Shown: positions 9,630-19,982 of the stretch, piece after piece
How positions within the stretch are numbered: the stretch's first letter is position 1
How the letters are laid out: every line of letters starts with the position of its first letter
From: Arthrobotrys musiformis
Taxonomy: Eukaryota > Ascomycota > Orbiliomycetes > Orbiliales > Orbiliaceae
Direction of reading: 5' to 3'
NCBI GenBank assembly: GCA_036971715.1
Contig: JAVHJL010000004.1
Location: forward strand, 4,340,001 to 4,404,000
DNA length: 64,000 nt
Made by a program: the position numbers and the translations under genes
Notes under the pieces: generated by a model
Databases searched by the model: none
What the model saw: only the letters and a program-made list of their open reading frames with translations
What the model was told of the DNA's origin: nothing

Positions 9630-10907
9630 ATGCATTGCTACATGGGAAACAACTTCGAACTAAAATTGTCATGTAAAAAAATGGGCAACGACCGCGGCAC
9701 CATCACGGAAAGAATAAAGGGTAGCACGGAATACCCCAAACTCAATCCACTACATGTGGTCCGGTACCCTTATAAGTACCCTATCAAGTTTTTGAGTTCG
9801 GCGTTTGGTTGCGACCCGAAACCAAGCTATCTGAAAAAGAGGCCGTCATTTTCAGCGTCACCTCCAACTGATATTCGGCGGCAAAGCAACCATCGACTCG
9901 TCTCAACTACTCTGACGGTTATCCAGGCCGAGAGATTTCCCCTAAAAGTACGACAAAAAGTCCTAGAGTTCCTAACGGTCGCCGATCTCGAAAGCCTTAT
10001 TTTTGTGTCTTATTATTTTCAGATAGCATACATACAAGATCCCGAACGGATTACGCAAAGGGTCGGCAGAAACTCTTTCGGGTACGATCCTAACTTTGGA
10101 AAATACTTCCCGATTGATCAGACTGGCTGTTTATTTGAGAGGGCCAATGAAACTTCCCTACCATTCCCGAGTTGGCAGAGATTTTTATGGCATCTGCATC
10201 TCCTCCTCGATATCGAGCAGAATCTATTCAAGATTTCAAGTTGGATACATTGGGGTTCTTGTCCAACGTCGCAGCCTCATGAAGAGGTCGGGAAAGCGGG
10301 GTGTAAAGAAAGAAGATCTTGCCCGCTAATGAAGGGCAGTAACTACCAATGTGGTAGAACATACTGCGTTCTCATCGATTTTGCGCAAAGGGGGCTATAT
10401 GGCCCCAGAGAATCCACCTTTGCACTTCCGAATCCCTGGGGGGAACGGGATGTCCTTACATCTGTTGAAATTTCACACCACGGCGTCGCTAAATTGAGGT
10501 CGAGACCGTCTCCCAGTCTTTTTTGCCATCCTCCACTTGTCTTAAGGAACCCCAACCCCGCACAATACAACCCGAAAGAAAACCCTGGTTTCCGTTTTAC
10601 CGCAGGATCTATCGAAATACTACTGATGGACAAATTATGGGGCTCTCGCGCTCGTCCCGTGCAGCCCCCTTGTTGCTGGAAAGATCGTTATGGGGGGATG
10701 ATATTGAGACAGAGGCCAAGGAGGTTTGTCCAGATCGCGCCGTTCTGGTTGGTGCTGGAATTGTTTGAGTGTCAGGGCATGATCAGGTGTTTGCGATGTG
10801 ATCCTGAAGGTGGCAATTCGTGGAACGATGCGTATTTATTTTATTGGGATCTGGCGACCTATTGGGCAGTCGATGCGCCAAGTTCGGTGGACTTTTACAT
10901 AAAGTAG
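9630..10907 (+). CDS. Hypothetical protein with F-box-like segment
   Basis: A single open frame of 425 codons. Start codons at 9630 and, in frame, at 9645 and 9681 are all possible. Around residues 102-135 the translation reads FPLKVRQKVLEFL and continues with a hydrophobic helix, which resembles the F-box of fungal SCF ubiquitin-ligase adaptors. The rest matches nothing I recognise: it is rich in Trp, Pro, Arg and Cys with no signal peptide or clear repeat. An uninterrupted frame this long is unlikely by chance, though overlapping frames in the middle leave room for an unseen intron or decay. If the F-box call is right, it would tether an unknown target to Skp1. It follows the halogenase on the same strand. 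Confidence 0.55.
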   Translation: MHCYMGNNFELKLSCKKMGNDRGTITERIKGSTEYPKLNPLHVVRYPYKYPIKFLSSAFGCDPKPSYLKKRPSFSASPPTDIRRQSNHRLVSTTLTVIQAERFPLKVRQKVLEFLTVADLESLIFVSYYFQIAYIQDPERITQRVGRNSFGYDPNFGKYFPIDQTGCLFERANETSLPFPSWQRFLWHLHLLLDIEQNLFKISSWIHWGSCPTSQPHEEVGKAGCKERRSCPLMKGSNYQCGRTYCVLIDFAQRGLYGPRESTFALPNPWGERDVLTSVEISHHGVAKLRSRPSPSLFCHPPLVLRNPNPAQYNPKENPGFRFTAGSIEILLMDKLWGSRARPVQPPCCWKDRYGGMILRQRPRRFVQIAPFWLVLELFECQGMIRCLRCDPEGGNSWNDAYLFYWDLATYWAVDAPSSVDFYIK

Positions 10908-11327
10908 CAACGCTCGTGAAAGAAGGTTATGCATGGGATGCGGGGGTAGGGTTTGGTAATTAAATGAGAGATGGGTTTATTTCTCGTGATGTACACGTAT
11001 GCACATGAATGTACGTACTCGAGTAGTCTTTACGCGAGCTAAATATCCATGAATTGATGAATGGATTAGAGAGTAAGAAATACTTAACTGGTAAACTAGC
11101 TGTGATATCATGAAACTCGTAACGGGAAGACATACTACAATCAACCATACAAGGGCAACCGCCAAAGAAAAGCAAATGGATATACGTATAGTACTGGGAC
11201 CAGACCTTAATGCATGCTGGACAACGAAAACAAAATCTTCCATCATAGAGCAAAAAATGAAACTATAGTTTCTGCTGTCAAAGCAAATAGGAGACTAGTT
11301 GGGCTTGTTTTGGGAAGTGAGACAGGT
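10908..11327. other. Convergent intergenic region
   Basis: Between the 3' ends of the F-box-like gene and the gene at 11328. AT-rich with no gene supported; short minus-strand frames near 10960-11253 have no start context or domain. Confidence 0.45.
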
Positions 11328-11981
11328 TCAGTCAACCTCTACCACCGGCGGGAACGTTAACCCCAATCCCTCCCGCTTATTCTCATCCTCAGCTTGTAAC
11401 CTTCTTAAGTCCTCCTCACTTGTTCTCTCTACTGTCACTGACAGGAAAGCACAACCACTGGCTCTACTAAGATCCTGGCTCTTGAATCTATCCGTCAACG
11501 CCTTTCCAAATTTCACTCCATTTTTCCCAAACGACCTACTGCTCCTATTTCCGGCCTTATTATCAGGGCTGCTACCACTGCTGTGCGTCCTACGATGGCC
11601 CGGCTTCGAAGTGGTGGGGGAGGTAACAGCGTTTCCTTGGTCATTCCTTTCGAGATGCGTATGTTCGGCCCCCGTCTGGTTGACTCTAATCTTAAATTTC
11701 CTTGCGTCGGGGCCGCTCAGATCGGCATTGAACCCATCCTTTTCGTTATAATTGATTTCCACTTTATAAGTTCCATCCTCATCGTTCCAATGGTACACGA
11801 GTTTTGCCTTGGGGCCGACCTTTAGAAAGTCTAGATCGTCGTCAGAGTCCGTGCTGTCTTCCTTGTTGTCGGATGTGACTAGAACGGTTCCTGGTGCTTT
11901 TGCCGAGGTGTCCTTTGGGGGATTTATGATTTCGGGGGGCACGGAAATGCCGCCGCGAACATCATATCGATAGCGGCGCAT
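11328..11981 (-). CDS. Hypothetical acidic/low-complexity protein, 217 residues
   Basis: One unspliced frame from an ATG at 11981. I do not recognise the family. The first half has an acidic patch (residues about 41-50, DSTDSDDDLDF) followed by a compact segment with alternating hydrophobic and polar residues (KLVYHWNDEDGTYKVEINY), which looks like beta structure. The second half is Ser/Thr/Gly/Asn-rich with basic residues and ends in a Glu/Arg-rich helix (RTSEEDLRRLQAEDENKREG). No signal peptide or membrane helix. Composition suggests a soluble, partly disordered intracellular protein. Gene status is probable from frame length and biased composition only. Confidence 0.6.
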   Translation of the reverse strand: MRRYRYDVRGGISVPPEIINPPKDTSAKAPGTVLVTSDNKEDSTDSDDDLDFLKVGPKAKLVYHWNDEDGTYKVEINYNEKDGFNADLSGPDARKFKIRVNQTGAEHTHLERNDQGNAVTSPTTSKPGHRRTHSSGSSPDNKAGNRSSRSFGKNGVKFGKALTDRFKSQDLSRASGCAFLSVTVERTSEEDLRRLQAEDENKREGLGLTFPPVVEVD

Positions 11982-13234
11982 TATGCGGCTTGTGTGATTG
12001 TGGAGGATTACGGCGAAAGAAGTATGGAGGCCTGTTGACGCGGAATTAGTAAATTATACTACGAAAGATATATATATGTGTATATATATATATATATACA
12101 TGTGCATGTGTATGTCACCGATGAGGTATATGATCCTTACCTGCTGGAGGGGGCATGATGGCGGCCTTTTGATGGTTTTCACGGTGCGGTTCTTTCTGAT
12201 GATATATCTAAATTCCTTTTATACACGTCCTCCCAGGGTGAAGTTTGATATTTTAAAATGGTGCCTATATGGATACACGTAACCCCGCGTTCTATGTGTT
12301 GAGGGAAGTCGAAGTGGGAACTGTGGTTATAATGTGGGTACGGTATAGGGTCTTGTGATTGTGATAGTGATTCAAGACGGCGCTACTGCAGGATCAGATG
12401 GAAAGAGGAACGGGAAAAGAAGGAAAAGGAGAAGTTATTATATCCCACAAGACGACAAGATCTTAAAAGCAATGTCATGTATGTATCATGCAATTATTTA
12501 GCAGGAGGAAAGATGCTAAGGCGACTGGGGACAAAGACAGCCCTTTTTAATCGATCTCGACCCAAGCCGACCATATCCATGGTTTGAATCGTTTAAGACC
12601 GAAAATGCCTTGAATGCAGGTTTTGAGATTTCAGAAGGCCCATCCGAGGTGCGTAACCCGCCTCTTGACGGAGGCTTCGCTCTTCCCATTGCCTTTTTGT
12701 AGACGAAACGATAGCTTTCCAGCCGAAGCGGATCTAGATCTGTTGTTTGCCTTCGCTGTCCTCGCTAAGAACATAAGATAGTTTAGCCGACACGCCTAGG
12801 TCTTTTTTGGGCTTTTGGTTCCTTGTTTCCGCTGGGGGATTCACATGAATTGGCATGGATTTGCATGGTGGACTGATGTTTTGGGGACTTTGAAGCTGGC
12901 TAATGCAGACAATTGTTCCTGAGGACTTTTTTTTTGGACAGAACAGGCTTTTCTAAAAATTCCGATTGTGGAACCTATTTTGGGTCCTGCGTCGACAGCC
13001 TAGCCTTGTCCTTTTTTGATGTTTTACATGCATCGAATCGTTGATGGCTTGCTCCACGGCAGTTGTGTTAGTCCAGAATGAGGCTGGTTAGTCGTAAAAA
13101 TATGCTTTATGACGAGGAATCCTTTCCATTATTGGGATGATGAGTTTTTTTTCATCTGACTGTTGCGATACCTTCTCGTGAACCTTTCCCCCTTTGGCCT
13201 CTCTTCTCGTCGGTGACGATTTTTAAGGTTCCTT
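11982..13234. other. Intergenic with TA microsatellite
   Basis: No gene is supported over 1.25 kb. It contains a TA dinucleotide tract (about 12067-12098) within the probable 5' flank of the minus-strand gene at 11328, and T-rich tracts at about 12920-12940 and 13147-13155 near the 3' side of the CorA gene. Confidence 0.45.
12067..12098. repeat. TA microsatellite
   Basis: Alternating TA with one GTG interruption near 12078-12080. Confidence 0.75.
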
Positions 13235-14821
13235 TTAGCGCCCGTCCATGTTTGTCGCGAAAGCCCACACATCTTTCACCCCGACCAGCCTTCTGTACTT
13301 GCGTATCTCCCCGACCCAGTGGCTTGCAGCCATCAACAATAGTATCACAAAGTTCAACCCGATACATGCGACAAAGAATTGCCAAATGTTGGGGTTTTTA
13401 CTGGAACCACTAATTTCAGTGACGTTCATTCCATAGATGCTAGAGATGAGAGAGATCGGGACGAAGATGAAAGTGAAACTGTTCGTGAGTGTACTCCAGC
13501 GGGCTTGTCTTTGGCGATCACGGATCGAAGCCATATTTCGGCGCTCTTCCCACAGTAAATCGGTTTGGTTGAGTAAATGTTTGAAGTCTTCGATTAATTC
13601 CGTTTGGGTGTTTTTGACCCTCTCCGACGGGGCCGAATCTTGCCAGCCCGAGCTGCCATAACGTTCAATCATAGCGAGAGTATGTTGGATCTCCTCCACG
13701 TGGCCGAGAGAGGCTTCGGAGATGTCAGAGAGACGACGGTCTTCAGTGCGAATTGTGTTGATAACTTCGTTCCAACAGTGGAAGTTTAGTTTGAGCAGTG
13801 GACAGAAGGCGTAAAAAGGGGAGGAAGCGGCTTCGGTTAGATCCGAAAGAGCTAGGGCATCAATGTAGAGCTCGCGAAGAGGCCGTGGTTGGTTAAACGG
13901 AGAGACGCTGGATACGGTAGGGATTGATTGGGGGGAGAGACCGGGTATGGGGTGGCCGAAGGGAGGAGGGGCACATAGAGTTCGCGGAGAAAGCTGTATT
14001 TTAGCATGGGAGTTGAAAAGGATGACGCCGCACCATCCGCTACCGTCGAGGTCGGGTTTGACATATATGGAGACCCGAAAGAATTTCGTTTCAGAGGTTC
14101 GCGATCGAGTCGGCCTGAGGACTGTGAAACCCATGCCTGAAAACGGAGCTCGATGCCTGTCTGCCGGTGCGATGACCATGTAGGGACCGAATAGGTTGGA
14201 AGCAAAGAACCTTGGATCGATTTGGAGGCGCTGGCCCAGGCAATCAATCATGCTGCTCTGGATGGAGCCCCCGTGTTCGACGAGATACATTCGGACTTTG
14301 GCATTTCCTCTGCCGTCCTTTTGGAGGAATGTGTCTACCTCTGCTAGTGAATAGAGGTCTTGGACCCGTTCCACTTGATCATCGGTTTTGATATCGACGA
14401 CGGATACGGCGAGGTTTGTGTCTTGAACATCATTTTCCATGTAGTCATCGAGCCTTTTGAGATTATCCCACCCAGCGAGGACGAGGTTATGGACGTATTC
14501 ATGGTATACATTTCGAGCCGCGACTTCCCAGGAATAGCTTGTCCTGTGGGCGGTAGGCTTCCTTCTACCGCCTAAATGTATTTTAGATGTTCTAGATGGC
14601 GAATAGATCCTGGCTTTCAGCCGGGAAGCAACTGTATCTAGAATTGGAGTTTCTGACAGGCCGGCGTTGGGGATTACACCGCGGGCGTGCACGTGTTCTG
14701 CAGGAAGCGGAGATGCAGAATCTGTGTCGGCGGCGCCAACCGTAGCATCTGCGTGGAAGGGTGGAACCGTAGCCTGCGCAACGTTGGCTGGACCGGGAGG
14801 GCTTCCATCGGGATTGGACAT
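13235..14821 (-). CDS. CorA-type divalent metal transporter
   Basis: A single exon of 528 codons from an ATG at 14821. CorA/Mrs2/Alr-family pentamers carry Mg2+ or other divalent cations across membranes. The signature GMN tripeptide is at residues 464-466 (SIYGMNVTEI), preceded by a hydrophobic first helix (TFIFVPISLISSIY) and followed by a second helix near residues 480-500 (WQFFVACIGLNFVILLLMAA), the expected two-helix C-terminus. The long N-terminal part forms the cytosolic funnel, with a helical stretch before TM1 (EDFKHLLNQTDLLWEERRNM). The first 80 residues are Pro/Ala-rich and probably disordered. This belongs to the divergent fungal CorA-like group found in many copies in filamentous ascomycetes, so transported metal and membrane are unknown. 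Confidence 0.9.
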   Translation of the reverse strand: MSNPDGSPPGPANVAQATVPPFHADATVGAADTDSASPLPAEHVHARGVIPNAGLSETPILDTVASRLKARIYSPSRTSKIHLGGRRKPTAHRTSYSWEVAARNVYHEYVHNLVLAGWDNLKRLDDYMENDVQDTNLAVSVVDIKTDDQVERVQDLYSLAEVDTFLQKDGRGNAKVRMYLVEHGGSIQSSMIDCLGQRLQIDPRFFASNLFGPYMVIAPADRHRAPFSGMGFTVLRPTRSRTSETKFFRVSIYVKPDLDGSGWCGVILFNSHAKIQLSPRTLCAPPPFGHPIPGLSPQSIPTVSSVSPFNQPRPLRELYIDALALSDLTEAASSPFYAFCPLLKLNFHCWNEVINTIRTEDRRLSDISEASLGHVEEIQHTLAMIERYGSSGWQDSAPSERVKNTQTELIEDFKHLLNQTDLLWEERRNMASIRDRQRQARWSTLTNSFTFIFVPISLISSIYGMNVTEISGSSKNPNIWQFFVACIGLNFVILLLMAASHWVGEIRKYRRLVGVKDVWAFATNMDGR

Positions 14822-16447
14822 GTTGCACTACTGATTACCTTTATTATATTGGAGGCTGGGAAGATGTTGGTTTCGACACCGACTCGACTCAATGATATGA
14901 TGGGGCGCAATTTGTGGTAAGTGTATACGGGTGTACCACGATGCTAGGTTATATAATTATTTAGTACTCTATATATGTCTTGAGTATATTATAATTATAT
15001 TTTCCTAGGTAGCAGTCTACCAGTATTCGGGGCGCATGGCCAGGTAAAGTCAGCAGAACTGCAGAGTAGTTTATATCGAAGTTGTCGTATATCCTTATCC
15101 CTCGATATCGATATCGATTAGGTTGCACCGCGTGTTCCGACAGCCGCTAGCCGAATCTGCCCAGAGCTCATGCATCTCCAATCTTAGTTTTTCCATGTTG
15201 GCAGTGCGATGCAGATGCACTGCAACAGGACGCTGGAACATGGTTTGGTCAGCAGATGCACAGGCCCATGCAGATGCCACACCTCCAACACAAAGTGCTA
15301 TATAAAGGTTGGCTTTTCGTAAACGTTCAAACCAGTGTCTGAGATCGATCTCGAGAGTCAAAATTTAAAATGTCTATTGATAAATGTGTAGGTTTGCTAG
15401 CTGCCTCGGGGTACGGGGCTGCGGGGCAAATATATGCACTGCACTGGCTGGCTTTCCCTAGATATAAAACACATAAAACCTCCACAAGATAATATCATTT
15501 CTGTGCAGTGAATACCCACAGCCTCAAGCCAGATCCCTGCCTCTAAGAGTTCTCGTAGTACTAGTATATATCCGAAATGCAGATATCTAGGTATACGGTA
15601 GATGCCGGAGGCGAGTCACAATGTTGCATGTTGTACTGGAGGAGCAGTCGCCGCTGAGGTACCACCAGAATTCGAGTTGGTACGCATACGTTCATTTCAT
15701 ATCTTTCCGGTCCAGCCCCGCCCGATCTGTCCCGAACTCTGCCACGCAATTAATTGACATGTTGACATTCCTGTATTATATTATAACGGCATACCTATAC
15801 CTCCCTGCGGCTATAAAATACGTCACTTTTCCTTGATTTAAATTTGCGTTGGATCCATACGGGCCCCATCTGCACCTGCGGGCGGCTTGCAACCGCTATG
15901 ATGTCACTATTGGGATTGGGAGTACCCGAGTTCGCCACAGGAATCGAATTCGGATGTGCACTGTTCTCAACTGCCGTATCCACTACGTCGAAACTTAGTC
16001 CTCTAATTTGAAAAATTTGAAAGAGCTTTGAAGGATACAGCGGATTAGCTATATATTAGTTGCGGGGTGCAATGCAATATCAAAAAGGTCTCAATTGAAT
16101 CCAGACCTGGCCTGGCCTGGCTCTGGCTTGGGCCCGTTCTAAGCTAAAGCTGTAGCCGTGATCCACAGACCCATTTTAGAAATCCAACGCAACGCACTCG
16201 CACAGTCCACTTGAGTGTCTCAACTAATAGCGAACATAAGTCAGGGTCGATCTGATACCATAACTCGTACCCGTGGTACCAAGTACTAGTTCGTTCATGA
16301 CTTAGCCACTGACGTGGAACTCCAGTATTTAATACTTTTTATCCTGGCCGTAGTTTAAAATAGCAAGCATGCGCATGGTATTCGCATTCCGTTATAAATA
16401 CATATGGAGGAGTATTAATTGAATCCCCCCTCACTACTCCCCAACTA
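14822..16447. other. Intergenic, AT-rich
   Basis: No gene seen in 1.6 kb. The sequence has many TATAATTATA-type words and GATATCGATATCGAT near 15105-15118. Small frames (for example 15095-15361, 15561-15749) lack domains or start context. Confidence 0.45.
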
Positions 16448-17485
16448 CTAAACATTAGGGAATATGCAAGACAATAAATTAAAGTCAGAAGTATAGCTAC
16501 ATCCGCCGTAAGTATTCCCGCTAGTCGTGCACCCTGTGTTGATGAGTTTCAATTGGCTCTGGCACAAGGAATTCTCAACTGGGAAACCACCGAGTTTGAT
16601 GTTAAGAAGGAAGGTGGTGGATTTTCCGCCCACTGGGAGAACGACAGTGTATGGGTCTCCGATCTCGAGCCACTTGTTGCCCGTAGTGACGAGCGAGTTG
16701 CAGGCGCTGGTGATGACGGTATCGAGCGTTGTGCCGCCGGAAATTTGGGTTGGTTGTGGGATTGGAGAGTTGGATTTAACGCACTGCAGGGTTCCGCTGG
16801 CACTTGGGAATTGAGATGGGACGAGAGAGGCTTTAGTGGTAGTTGTAGTGGTAGTAGTGGTCGTGGATGGAGTGGTAGAGCGGGTGGTCGTGGTCGTGGT
16901 CGTAGTAGATGCCGTGGTGGTCCTGGAAGTTGTAGTTCCGATGAATACTGTCGTTGTGACAGTTATAGTCACAGGGCAGGATACAGTGGGGCAAGTAAGC
17001 CCAGAGGTCGTCCTCGAGCTCGTCGTAGTAGGCGCGGTTCCCTTGTTTTCGGTGCAGTAACCGTAGCCGACGACGATACCTTGGCAGTTCCGGGCGAGGG
17101 CCGGGTTCTGTGATATATCTCGTCAATCCAGCCATTAATACATTTGAAGGAAAACCAAACGCTAAAACGTCAAGATAGCCGTACCCATGCGAGAAAATCC
17201 GCGAGTGGGACGCCATCGATTTCTGCGAGAGTATTGCAGTCATCGCCTGGCAGAGCCTCAATCCATCGAGAGCATGTCGCAATGATATCAGGCTCAGTTG
17301 GCCATGGGCCTATTGTATTTCCAACAACAGTTAGTCTCAATTAATTTTCACTGGATTCCACAATTTCAAGATCAGTTTTCTAAGAGGGAAGGTTTCAACT
17401 TACTTGTGTCGCGGCGCCTGTAGCTAACGCTCGCGAAGCTCTGCTGGACGAGCGTAGCAACCGCAAGTAGTGCCTGGAGCTTCAT
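16448..17485 (-). CDS. Secreted LysM-domain protein with Thr-rich linker
   Basis: Three exons (17485-17404, 17309-17185, 17107-16448) give 288 residues. A signal peptide spans about residues 1-19 (MKLQALLAVATLVQQSFAS). A single LysM follows (about 37-86): CSRWIEALPGDDCNTLAEID, then VPLADFLAWNPAL and NCQGIVVGYGYC; the WNPAL and YGYC elements are typical of fungal LysM proteins, which bind chitin oligomers and in several pathogens hide hyphae from plant immunity. A Thr-dominated linker (about 110-150), certainly O-glycosylated if secreted, leads to a C-terminal segment of about 115 residues with six cysteines that I cannot assign. The intron between W69 and N70 splits the LysM motif, and both introns have normal splice signals. 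Effector function is a family-based inference. Confidence 0.9.
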
Positions 17486-19503
17486 TCTGGTAATGTCTAG
17501 CTAAGGAGCAGAAGCTTGGAATTGCAAAGATTCAAGCTAGCTAAAGCAACTTCTATGGCAAGTGAAAACCTTGATATCTACCGACCAGTGCAAAACTTGC
17601 TACCTAAATACGAACCGAATCAAAACACCTTTGGTAGGCCTCCTAGCTTCTTAAATGTAATCCCGCAAAATCTGCCTCCCGCGTCGCACAAAGAATGCGC
17701 GAGGGCGTGTGAGGGGATCAATTGCCGTTCAAGTTCCCGCTGGCTGCTCTGGTAGCTGCGAAAGATGGGATCTAGCCCCAGCCCATTGTCGTACGTACAG
17801 ACATACTAGTATACTCCCTATCAGGACCCGGAAAGTAACTCGAGGCTTCTGTGCTGGGATTCGGTGTTTTTTTTTTGGTGGTGCCTTTAGCCCATTCCTC
17901 CATGCAAGGTATCGATACTTCACATTCCTGGCCAGCTAGCTAGCTGGTGCATGAAATCGTATCGATACGCTTTGGCCACGCCGGGGGGCTGGCAAGGGAT
18001 CCTTACCGTCGGCAATTGACAAACACATGAACCAATTTCAATTACAACACTTCTAAGCTGCGCAGCTGCTGCCTGAGACGGAATCGATGGCCCTCTTTTT
18101 GGGGTAGCAGTCGTATGGTAGTACGAGAGTTCCGTAGCTGCCGGTTAAAGGTGGGTCCCAACTTTGATCTGGGTCATTGTTTCACTCGAGCTCGGGGAAA
18201 ATCTAACGTCTAGACGTCATTACATCGATAAGATACTATATCTCGGCTTCCTCTATCCGAGCCGAATGCACAAAATTTGCTTAAACATTAGTCATAGCTC
18301 AAACGAAACTAGTTGAGTTTTATGGAAGATGAAGTCGCGAGAGTTCCGACTAGACGATGGGGATCATTCGGGGATATTAGCCGGCCTGATTTTCAACCGC
18401 AGTGGAGTCAGTCAGGTACGGTGCCTATTACTCGGGCGCTTGCGGATGAGGCTCACGCCACACCGTCAATACCCACATCTGCACCTGCATTCGCCATGGA
18501 TTCGAATTCTCTGCATACCATCACACCGCCAATTGTAAACTAAAATATGTCATGATCAATTCGGAATCACCCGGTATAGTACTTCATTATATATTATATG
18601 CATGTATAAGGATCCATGATTTTGTGGACACGGTAGAAACATATCCTAGACTTCACTGCAGCCTATAAGCTAAGACAGTTTCCGCATGTGATAACCGACT
18701 TATGAGGCTTTTGATGTTGCATGCATTTCAAAGGCTCGGTCCAGGTCCGAAATGTTTTAAAATCTGACGAACTTTAATAAATAAGCTATAGCCAAGCACT
18801 CGTATTACCCTCTCGTCGACGCAGCAAGGGAACCAGGTGACGGGATAAATACCTTCAAAAAATCTGCATATACGCAAGATGTATACTGGCTCCAGAAAAA
18901 ATTTGTTAGAGGTTTTGCTTTCTCGCCTTCCTAAAAGTAACATCTAACTCATATAGGCAGGGGGTTGGGATTGGAGTCCTAGGATCTAGATACTCGAAGA
19001 ATCATCCAACCGCATTCTTTCCAGGTCTTTCGGCAGTTGGAAGACACCTCTTTGTGTAGCCTATAGGGTGTCTTTCGGCCGGGAAAGACGCTATGGTTAA
19101 GCTTATTTCTTCGAAAGATCACCCCTGCACGTCAGACAAGGTATCGATCGCCATTGCATGATGCCCCCCGCCAATAGGATTCCGACCGCAATTCGGGGGA
19201 ATCGCTCCAGAAATCGGACTTTATCGTTTTTGGATGTATCCGGTCCGATGCCCAACATACACAATTTTGCAACATGTTAACAGGCAGCAGAAATAAGCAT
19301 CACCTGAACAACTGCGCATATCGGCGCTAGCTCACTGGTTGGCCTTGATTGATATGACGCTAATATCGATTTATTTTCGATTCTGGCTTCCGTCTTACGG
19401 TTTCTGCAGCCGATTCTCTTTATTATGCTAGGAGACCGACGTTAGCTAACGTTAGCAGCCGTCAGATGCATACGGTGTGGTGATAATTTTACCTCTCTCG
19501 CGG

Positions 19504-19539
19504 CTAGGGTTTAACCTGGGAACGAGACTAGGGTTTAAC
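19504..19539 (+). repeat. Direct repeat flanking the CTGGGAACGAGAC word
   Basis: CTAGGGTTTAAC occurs at 19504-19515 and again at 19528-19539, with the CTGGGAACGAGAC word (19516-19528) between them. The repeat unit is 24 bases. Confidence 0.7.
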
Positions 19540-19833
19540 TATAGTCGGCGGTCGAAATCCCGAGGAAGGAGGCATGGGATCTAGGTTGTGTAGCATGTAG
19601 CCTGGTCCCTGGAATGTACCAGTACACAAGCCGTCTCCATCATGCATCTCGAACTCCAAGAAGGAAGCTCATGCGATGGCCATGGAATTTCGGCAATAAT
19701 CCCTTTGAAACGGCCAAAAGTTAGAGCCGCCCTATCACCAAGGACGAATTTTGTTGAAAGGCTCATGTAAGCTCCTTGAGGCAGGGGTAGCAAGTGATCC
19801 AAGGCAAATATAGCTACCAAATGCCTGCCGATT

Positions 19834-19839
19834 TATAAG
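19834..19839 (+). promoter_or_regulatory. TATA-like element of the GH55 gene
   Basis: TATAAG about 145 bases before the ATG at 19983. Assignment by position. Confidence 0.4.
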
Positions 19840-19982
19840 TCTTCTGCTTGGCCCTCGATATGAATACTAGACGACGAACCAACTCGATTCTTCATCCTGA
19901 GTCCTGTGTGGAAACACAGCAATTGCCTTTCAAGTCCTTTGACTACAACATCGCGCATATATTGCGCTGATTAGTGGTCGAG

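Larger units (their letters stand above)
17486..19982. other. Divergent intergenic region between LysM and GH55 genes
   Basis: 2.5 kb upstream of both genes with no supported coding sequence. It holds a direct repeat (19504-19539) and a TATA-like element (19834-19839). Dyad words such as GCTAGCTAGC and ATCGATAC recur near 17930-17970. Confidence 0.45.

Noticed and set aside
16836..17060. Plus-strand valine-rich frame
   Set aside because: It is the mirror of the Thr codons in the LysM protein linker.
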